Source of the DNA: Trebouxia sp. TZW2008
Lineage: Eukaryota; Chlorophyta; Trebouxiophyceae; Trebouxiales; Trebouxiaceae
Direction of reading: 5' to 3'
Assembly: GCA_002118135.1 (NCBI GenBank)
Contig: BDIU01000082.1
Location: forward strand, 1 to 64,000
Length of the DNA: 64,000 nucleotides
The notes under the pieces were generated by a model, which worked only from the letters and a program-made list of their open reading frames with translations, did no database searches and was not told the origin of the DNA. Numbering within the stretch: position 1 is the stretch's first letter; each line of letters starts with the position of its first letter. Made by a program: the position numbers and the translations under genes. Shown here in pieces: positions 42,301 to 50,700 of the stretch.

Positions 42301-45027
42301 GTCGCTTCTGGAGATGCATCAGCGGACTCTGCTTTGTCTGATGATGCGTTGACAGCCTCTGTCGTTTCTGAAGATGCATCAGTGGAGTCTGTATTATCTG
42401 TTGGTGCATGAAAAGACTCTGTCGCTTCTGTAGATGCGTCAGTGGACTCTGTCTCAGCTGATGGCACATCAACAGACTCTGTCGCTCCTGAAGACGCATC
42501 AGTGAATTCTGCGTCATCTGACAATGCATTGACAGCCTCTGTCGCTTCTGGAGATGCATCAGAGGAGTCTGCGTCATCTGATGGTGGGTGAACAGCCTCT
42601 GTCGCTGCTGGAGATGCATCAGATGAGTCTGCCTTGTCTGATGGTGCATAAACAGCCTCTGTCTCCTCAGAAGATGCATCAATGGACTCTGTGTCATCTG
42701 AAGATGCTGAGTGGCCAGCCTGGTCACGTCCACAAGCAGCTGATGCTGGCTGCTCTTGCTCTGCAAACGCTGCCTCCGGTTGATGACAAACTGTAGGGCT
42801 GTCCTGCAGTGAGTTCAGTTGCAGGAGGACCTCAGGTTGATGGATTGTCACACTTGATGCTGGCTGTGTTGCTGCATCAGAGTCTGATTCATCTGAAAAC
42901 GCTGAGCGTCTGATCTGATCCTGTCCGCAATCAGCTGATGCTGACTGCTCTTGCTCTGCAATTGTTGTTTTGAATTGCTGACAGCCTGCAGAGCTGTTTG
43001 GCAGAAGGTATGTACACGACAAATCATCAGAGGCTACATGCCTTGCAGAGGCATTCAAGGCTGTTGATGCTGTATTCAACACACTCAAGTCCTCTGGAGC
43101 AGCGTGTCTCAGGGAAGTGCAGCACTCTCCTGTTGTCTTCTGTGATGATGCTGTGGCTGTGTGAGCTGCTTCAGAAGCTACTGCTGCGCATATGCTGTTC
43201 CTGTCTGCAGCGCTTGCATCTGATGACCCTGCGCTTTTGTACACTGCTTCTGACGTCAACGCTACATACGTGTCGTCCTTGTTTGTGGTGTTGGGTGCTT
43301 CAGCCTCAGTGACAAAGCCTTTAACAGCAACTGAACCTGTCTGAGCCACTGGTTCTGCTGCTGCAACTGCTTTATCAGCTGCTTCTGAAGGCTGATGTGC
43401 TGATTGATCACTCATGGCTGCAACTGAGTGTGTGTGCATAGCTGTCATGGCTGCGCTATGTGCATTTTGGGCATCAGCTGAAGCTGTGGTGATATCTATT
43501 GGCAGGACACCACCTGTGACACAGTGACAACAGGTCACACATGTAGTGCAAGCAGCATGCAGCACTTCCATGCTGCTGTGAAGAAACCACGTTGATGCAA
43601 TGCAGACGCATGGCACTCAACAAGTTTCGCTCTTCTGACCGTTGTTTCATTGATTCTCCCTTGGTTGATTCAATTTTTTTTTTCCATGCGGCGGCAGAAT
43701 GTCATGCATCAGCTCTGCTGTCAAGCAGCATGCAGATCTCAGACATTGACAGAACAGTGACTGCTTTTGTCGCATGTTGAACATCCGTCCTTATCGTGAC
43801 GCTCAGAACAAGCCGGCCTGGCGGGATAGGACTTGGGCCACGCACACCTAGCGCATGTGCTGGAAAGTGTGACAATCTATTACTGATCAAATATGTTACT
43901 GACTGCTGATCAGCAAACATGTTTGTGACAGCTTGTTGCATTTGCTGCTTTGCAGCAGTGCACCTGATGCTGCAACTGGGTTGCATGAAAGTCCAACACA
44001 CTGTAGCATGCAAGGGCAAGACATGCAAAGATTGCAGAAAGCTCACATTGCATTGTGACTCTGCAAACATAAGATCATCCAACTTGCCTTCAACACCACA
44101 TGCCTGAAGCTGTCTGTCAATCAGTACTATACTATCAACACCCCAGATGTGTCTGTTGCTGTGCAGCGTCTGTTTGGCCATTCTGTACAGCATAGGTGAC
44201 CGCTCAATGCACGTTGTTCTGCGTGCTCCCAGCTGTGATGCCATCAGTCCCAAAATGCCACTGCCAGTACCAAGCACAAGCACGTGACTCCCTGCAAGTC
44301 ATGCTTGCCTTTTAAAGCAGTCCATCTTGTGATGGATGGCAACATAATGGCAAGACTTGTGTCACCTAAGAGTGAGTTGATTCAGCGGCGTAAACATGGG
44401 CAGGCAAGCAACAACAGCTATCAACCCAAAATGCCGCTGCCACTAGCACGTGACCCCCTGCAAGGAATGCCTGCCTTGTCAGGCCATAGTCTCTTGTTTA
44501 CTATCAGTTGAACACCATCATGGCAACACCTGTGTGTTTGCTGATTGCCCAGCAGGCAAGCAAGCAGCAACAGCTGTTGACACCCAAGCCATGAGACCAA
44601 GCGTTTCTCGTCTGCCTGACGAGAGACACAAGTTTGATATGCAGCCTGTCACAGGACAGGCATGACATGTGATGCTTCAGCTCACTAGTTATCAGGCGTT
44701 CATGGATAGCTGAGACTTGTGCCTGTATGTACTGTCAGCCTGAAAATTGTCAACAGGAAGCTCAAATTGCATGTGGCACAGTCACATAGAAATGCAATGT
44801 GTTGTATGCATACTAGGTCGAGCTGTTATGCTGACATGTGCAACCCGCCTGACGATAAGCAGTGACGTAGATATACCTGGCAGCTCATTCATAGCACTGC
44901 TGATGGCTGCTTGAAAAGCGCCCAGGCGCACTTGATCATGCAGAAGAGGTATGCAGCTTTTGGGCTGTGCCAGGTCTGAAAGGGCGGTGACGTAGTTAGC
45001 CAGCATCGTTGTTATGGGATCCGCCAT
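39301..45027 (-). CDS. PRMT7-class methyltransferase-like gene A, large insertion
   Basis: Exons (minus): 45027-44877, 44291-44097, 43513-41956, 41278-41188, 40721-40612 and 40067-39869, in phase for 768 codons. A later piece (WGQAVQYLDSHKVQK, ending 39301) belongs downstream, but the joins and the stop are not resolved. Start ATG 45027 (MADPITTMLANYV, then LLHDQVRLGAFQAAI). SAM motif VLVLGTGSGILG. Then a 1558-bp exon inserts about 480 Ser/Asp/Glu/Ala-rich residues before VLVTDLIDY. Next GKGLLPSLDYAAERLIKPGA, FDLSALNKFRWHP, EPFAAWDIDIQHRV and NAVAFWFEV. Relative to gene B both loop glutamates are replaced (TD and GK), so catalysis is doubtful. The 41956/41278 intron has a GC donor (AG, then GCAAGC). 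Alternative: A and B are two modules of one gene. Confidence 0.8.
39395..39520 (-). repeat. Tandem relic near PRMT-A 3' exon
   Basis: Minus strand: the block AGCTGGGAAGGGGGCCGGCC with its flank has a diverged copy about 107 bp upstream (CAGCTGGCAAGGGGGGGCAG). This fits the upstream-relic pattern, but the gene model here is incomplete. Confidence 0.55.
42113..42690 (-). repeat. Ten 60-bp (20-aa) coding repeats
   Basis: Within PRMT-A exon 3: units of the form xDASPEATESVDAPSDKAES, about ten copies, all in frame, diverged from each other mainly by synonymous and conservative changes. Further upstream in the exon a separate 35-residue block (AEQEQSASADCGQDQ / AEQEQPASAACGRDQ) is duplicated. Confidence 0.9.
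43776..43870 (+). mobile_element. Non-LTR retrotransposon tail, short fragment
   Basis: Plus strand LNIRPYRDAQNKPAWRDRTW, then ATHT and a stop, followed by the same 3' trailer as 38704-38690. It is 5'-truncated to about 90 bp, within the intron between PRMT-A exons 2 and 3 and opposite to the gene. Confidence 0.75.
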
Positions 45028-45557
45028 AAACTTGACTTTGTTAAGTTTCTGTTGTTTCATGCTTTGCAGGAAAGTTGGTCTCCTGCATGATTGACACACA
45101 TTCTCCATTGGCTGGCAGGACTCGGCCCAAAAGCTTAAGTTGTCATGCACCAGTGTGCTGCATGAAAGGAGAATACAGCTTTTGTGATGATGATGAAAGA
45201 CTGCATGCTACAAACGAGTTGACACCACACTTGTGATGATGACGGGAAGGTGCATGCCACAAAGAGCTTAACAAATCTCACTGCTGTACAGACCAATATG
45301 AATATGCAACACCTAGCAAACGTGAATTTGATGCAGGATTGGACACACTGCTGATGCACAGCTTCTTGGAGCCAGAGGCGCAAACGCACGCCTTACCTTC
45401 ATTAATTTGCTTTCAATTTTATTTATTTTGATTTTTGTGGTGATTATTATCACTGTTACTATTATCAAAATCAATTATTGATGGTATGATTACACTGCTT
45501 TGTAGGATTGATAAAATACTTTGCGCAAGGCGTGAGGTCCCATCCTAAAGGTTGGAG

Positions 45558-45730
45558 TACAGCTTCTCTTTGTAACGATCTTCAATGCAAGGACATTCTT
45601 CATGTAAGGACAATGCAATTGGGACCAATCACTATGTCCTGACTGCAATGGCACCTCTCAATACAGGACAATTTGGTGTAAGGACTATCTTCTTGATGAC
45701 CAAAGCAGTCTTTACAAAGAGAAGTCACCC
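45558..45730 (+). mobile_element. MITE copy 6
   Basis: CTTCTCTTTGTAA (45563-45575) and its exact reverse complement TTACAAAGAGAAG (45712-45724) bound a non-coding interior with GTAAGGACAATGCAATTGGG. It sits between the TPR gene 3' end and the PRMT-A promoter, next to an AT-rich stretch (45418-45480) that contains its own inverted repeat. Confidence 0.85.
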
Positions 45731-45745
45731 TAAGCTTGTTGCATC

Positions 45746-47533
45746 TTACCACTCATAGTCTTCTATCTCCCATGCAGGTGCAGTCATGCTTTGCTTGAAC
45801 TGCTTCAGCATCTGCTGCTGGACGTCATCACGCCGCAACTGCAGCAGTCACAACAGAGAACAGCCCTAGTCAGCATGGGCTGTTAGACCCTGGCACGTCA
45901 CAGCAGAGTGAATGCATGGCATAAAACCCTGCATGATCCTCTGTTGTGCGTGCGTTGCTTCAGAATCTGCTGCTGAATGTCACCATGGCGCACTGGCGGT
46001 AGTCACAACAATGAACAGCCCTAGTCAGCACTGCTTGGTAGACCCTGGCATGTCACAGCAGAGTTGATGTATGGCATGAAACTCTGCATAGTTTTCTGTT
46101 GTGCGTGATGCCTTCAGCATGTACTGCTGGATGTCATCACACTAGACCTGGAGCAGTCACGACAGTGAACAGCCCAATCAGCATGGCTTGTTAGACCCTA
46201 ACAGGTCACAGCAGAGTTGTTGTATGGCATAAGACTCTGCTTGGATTTCTGTTGTGCTTGAACTGCTGCTGGATGTTATGACACTGCACCTGCGGTAGTC
46301 ACAAGAGTAGCCAGCACGAGTCAGCGTGGCTTGTCAGGCCCTGGCATGTCACATCAGAGTGTTTGTATGGCATAAATCTTCTGTATAATGTTATGTTGTG
46401 TGTCGACTGCTTCAGCATCTGCTGCTGGTTGTCATCACGGCGCACCTTCAGCAGTCACAGCAATGACCAGCCAAGTCAGCAAAACTCATCAACCTCTGAT
46501 AGACAAAGCTACCAGAAACTGCCAGACATTTGATGGCCAAGACGTTTATGCGGCACCAAAGGCTGCCTCTTTCTGTGATTGCAAAGTCAAAATGAGCATG
46601 TATGGCATCATGGTCTGTCTGGTTCAGCTGTGTATGCATATCAGACTGGAGGCTTGATGTTGCAATATGATGCATGTGCAGCAGGACATGTTAGATGCCA
46701 TGTATAATACCTTTTTCAGACTCAGGATGAGATCTCTTTTGTGCAGTGCTGCAGAAGAGCTGACTGCCTGCTGCTCCTCTTCTATCAGTTTGGTGCTTTC
46801 TTTGAACCTGTCCTCCTGCAGAACAGCAGGCAATCAATAGCTTGCCACAACAGCAGACTAAGAGCTTGCCAACACAGTGACGATGGCATATGCTTTGCGT
46901 TCTGTGAAGATACCATTGCTCTGTTGCTTGGCTCCAGCTGAAGACCATGGTTGAAAGCAACAGCAGCGTTCTGCCAGTCAGCCGTTCCCATGTGAGCCAT
47001 ACCAAGCCTGCAAATAGCGCGGCCTTGGGTCAGCCCAAGTTGCAACCGGGAACTCACAATTAGGTATGAGCTGAACACGTGCATTCCATCCTGAAGGCTG
47101 GTAACAGTCTGTTGAGATTGTGAGTTTGACCTGTAGTAGCCCTTAGGCCAAGTTACGTTCAGCTCAACAGCTGTTGTAGCGTCTCGCAGAGCTTCGGCAT
47201 ACTGGTGCAAAGCCAGATAGGCTGCAGATCGGTTAGCATACAAGGCCTGGTCACGCTGTGCTCCAGCAATAGCCTGGTTGTAGTACTTGACAGCATCTGC
47301 AGCTCAAAGCGACGTCACCCTTGATCTTGCTCAAGACAGGTGGTGTCAGCGACGCGAAGAGTGTGAAAAGGATGCCCACCTTGATACTTGTTTAGGCGGA
47401 ACGAGCTGTTGCCGATGGTCCGAAACCGTTCCACCAAGTGCTCAACAATCCTTGCGTCAGGAGATGCAGCGATACCAAGCTTGCGCCGCGAGGTGGACGG
47501 CCTCTGGTCGTGATCAGGAATAGTCGGTGTCAT
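45746..47533 (-). CDS. TPR-repeat protein, 5 exons
   Basis: Exons (minus): 47533-47380, 47296-47131, 47052-46914, 46815-46711 and 45838-45746, all in phase, 218 residues. The N-terminal 35 residues are unstructured. Three tetratricopeptide motifs follow: ERFRTIGNSSFRLNKYQDAV / YYNQAIAG; ALYANRSAAYLALHQYAEAL; GRAICRLGMAHMGTADWQNA with LEPSN. Such triple-TPR units bind C-terminal peptides, often of Hsp70/Hsp90, so a co-chaperone role is a family-based guess. A charged helix (EDRFKESTKLIEEEQQAV) and a C-terminal tail rich in acidic and aromatic residues (WEIEDYEW) follow. The last exon has four upstream relic copies in the 870-bp last intron. No lesion was seen. Confidence 0.85.
45776..46480 (-). 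repeat. Five tandem copies of TPR-gene last exon
   Basis: On the plus strand CTTCAGCATCTGCTGCTGGA, then TGTCATCACGCYGCAMCTGC, recurs near 45803, 45960, 46113, 46258 and 46410, with linking sequence (GTTAGACCCTGGCATGTCAC..CAGAGT) also repeated at a 145-160 bp period. Only the copy nearest the gene end (45838-45746) continues to the stop codon. Confidence 0.9.
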
Positions 47534-47700
47534 CGCGGCACTTCCTTAGCGAGGCGCTGCGTGAGTCGCAAGCGTCAGCAAGACTTGGCGAAGCGATCAC
47601 CCGGTCCTCACAAGAAAGCTTCTTGTCGGCAAGCGCACTCTTGCCGACAGCGTCGCTGCTTAGTCTTGTGCTGCACGAACTTTTGCATTGTAGCCTTCAC

Positions 47701-50700
47701 CTAGAAAGGCAGCACCCCCCTCTGACCCCATTGGGTTCCAGCTGGGGTCAGAGGAGCCTGTACCTGACTGAGCAGTGTTTGAAGCCCAGGGAGCATTGCC
47801 TTGGCTTGCTCAACCCTTGCAAGCTTGTCAGCAGCGCTTTCCTTTATGCACTTGAACCTCTCAGTGCTGTGGTAAGTGCCCTGCCAGCTGCGCGCATCAG
47901 CCTTCAAGACAAAGTGCTCTTCAAAATTTGCCCGCAGCTGAAGCTTCCTGCAGAAGTGTCACCAGCTTACAATGACAGCAGCAGGACTAAAAGAAAGCAA
48001 GTTGTGCACTTGAAGGTGCTCAGGATGGCGATCGCTGCCCTGTCAGCTGCGCCCGTCAGCCTTCAAGATGAAGTGCTCTTCAATTCCGCCCACAGTTGAA
48101 GCATCCTGCAAGAATGTTAGCAGCTGTCAGTTCCAGCGGCTGCAGGTTTGGAAAAGCAAGTTTGTGCACTTGCAGGTGCTCAGGATGGCAATTGCGGCCC
48201 TGTCAGCTGTGCCCGTCAGCCTTCAAGATGAAGTGCTCTTTGACTCCGCCAACAGCTGAAGATTCCCGCAAAAATGTCAGTTCCAGCGGCTGCAGGACTG
48301 AAAGAAAGCAAGTCTGTGCACTTGAAGTTCTCACTGCTGTGGTATGTGCCCTGCCAGCTGCGCCCATCAGCCTTCAAGATGAAGTGCTCCTCAGAATCAG
48401 CTCGCAGCTGAAGATTCCTGCAGAAAGTTGGCAGCTGTCAGTTCCAGCAGCAGGACTAAAAAAAAACAAGTGTGTGCAGTTGAAATTCAAAAAGTCACGC
48501 CAACTAGTACTGCCCTGCTAGCCGCGTCCCTAAGCCTTCAGGATAAAACGTTCTTCAGAATCTGCCGGCAGTTGAAAACTTCTGCACATGCAACACTATT
48601 TGTTGATGTCAGCAACAGCAGGGGTCTACAGCGGCTCAAGAACGAAGGGGGCTGCCCACAGTATGTGGGCAAGTTGGGGGTGCAGGGCAATACGTGTGGG
48701 CTATAATAATGTACTGTTATTCATGTAATTTGGTGTGAGTGGCCTGGGGCCATGCATGTTTTGCGTTGCTTCCCTGCCAGGGGAAGTTGGGGGTGTAGAG
48801 CCCTGAGCAGCAGGAGTGAACAAGCAAGCTGCAAAAGCATATGGCTTAGCATTTCAGTACTTGTGAGGCAAAAGATGGCAACACAAATGACTGTTGGCAG
48901 AAACGCATGTAGTACAGACATACAGGGACACTGAAAGGCATTATTAAGTTGCTCACACCAGCCCAACTACAGTTGACAGTGCATGCTGCAGTTATGTGTG
49001 TAAAATGCATATATAATCAAAACACAGGTGAGCAAATGTGACATTGAACGATCTTCTTTAAGGGTGACAATTTGCAGTTTGCAGTACTCATTGAATTTCA
49101 CTTGATCCAAACTGCTGACCCAAGTATGCCATTATTGTGCACATAAATTCTGGCATGCACTCGAAACCCAACTTGCGCAACAGTTTGCAAGCATGCATGC
49201 AAGAGCTGCAAAGTCAGCGCGCGCATGCTGCAGATGCATGCAAAATGCAGTATTTTACGATTCAGTTTGACAATATCACGTGCGCTGGAAAGAAACATTG
49301 CAAATTGTAGCTCTCTGGATCTTTCAGTTATGCTTGTACGGGAAGGCACGTCTGCTGCATCTGCCCTGTACCCCATGCGGTGCTTGTATGCTCACAACTG
49401 ATTGAACCTGCCTTAAGGCTTTCACCATGCATGGAAAGATGCAATGTGAGTGCATGCATGCTGCAGATGCATGCACATGCATTGGTCAAGGACTCACTTG
49501 ACAATATGACAAGCACCGCTCAGATGCATTGGAAAGTGTGTCTCAGTCTGCTTGGGGTCTTCAAGGAATGCCTGTATTGGCTGGCACATCTTACGGCTGC
49601 ATGTCTCCTGTACCTCCTCTGGTGCTTGCATGCTAACAACCCGTCGTAAATGCCATGAGTATGCATGTATGTATGCAGATGCATGCAGCATGCATTGAGG
49701 ACTCACTTGACAATATGACGAGCGTTGGAAAGATACATAGGAAGCTCAGTCTGCGCTGAGTCTTCAAGGAATGCCTGTTTGGGCTGGCACGTCTTACACC
49801 TGCATCTGTCCTGACCTCATCTGGTGCTTGCATGCTGACAATCCGCTGCAACTGCCGTGTGCATCCTGCGACAAGCTTGGCATAGGCAGGACACGCTGCA
49901 ACAGAATTGCGACTGTTAGAGACCAGGGTACCTGTCAGCTTACAAACAGACATGCCGATGTGTTCTTGCATCTGTCTTGTATCTCATCCGGCGCCTGCAT
50001 GGCAATGAGCATATAGACAGGACACCCTGCAAAACAGTTGCCGATGTGACACATATGTCTTGCAAAATGCTTTTTGGTGATCATTTCACGTTCTGAATGT
50101 GGAGACAGGCATGAGCCAATGGGTTGCTGGCAGCGGACTCAAGCAGTCTTGAGGCACAGGCAATTGCCATGAATTTGAATCAACAAACTGGATGTCATCA
50201 GAAGCAAGCACAGCATAATTTGCGCACGCTGTGCAAAACCTCTCTTCTGTGGATGACATGCTACAGAGTGTTGCAGTGGGTTGCTTGAAGTGATATAATC
50301 TGCACATGCACTGTGGACGTGACATCCATCTGGTCTGGCCTTTTTGCTATGGTGTATGCTTTGTACTCTCCACCTGATGCATTGCGCTGAGCAATGAGCT
50401 GGCAAGTAATGGTGCCAAGATAGCTGTCTAGGCTGTCACTGCCAAGATAATATGGCCAGCATGCTGCCAAGAGCGCGCAGGCTTGTTATAGCCATATAGC
50501 CAGATCAAATTTTGTGATCTTGCAAATGCATTTGATAGCATGTTTGCAAGACTATGGCACTGCACCTGTGTTAGGTCTTGCGTTGTCCTCAATCACAGCA
50601 AGCTCAGAGCAAGCAGGTCCCAGAACCTCTGTGACATAGAAGAAGCATGGGTTTGCCAGGAAAGCATCAACCAGCGCACAGCTAGCTTCATCTAAGCCTG

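Noticed and set aside
47527..48099. 190-codon plus-strand frame over the exon array
   Set aside because: It lacks an ATG at its start and runs antisense through repeated exons of the minus-strand oxygenase gene; the repeats make it open by chance.
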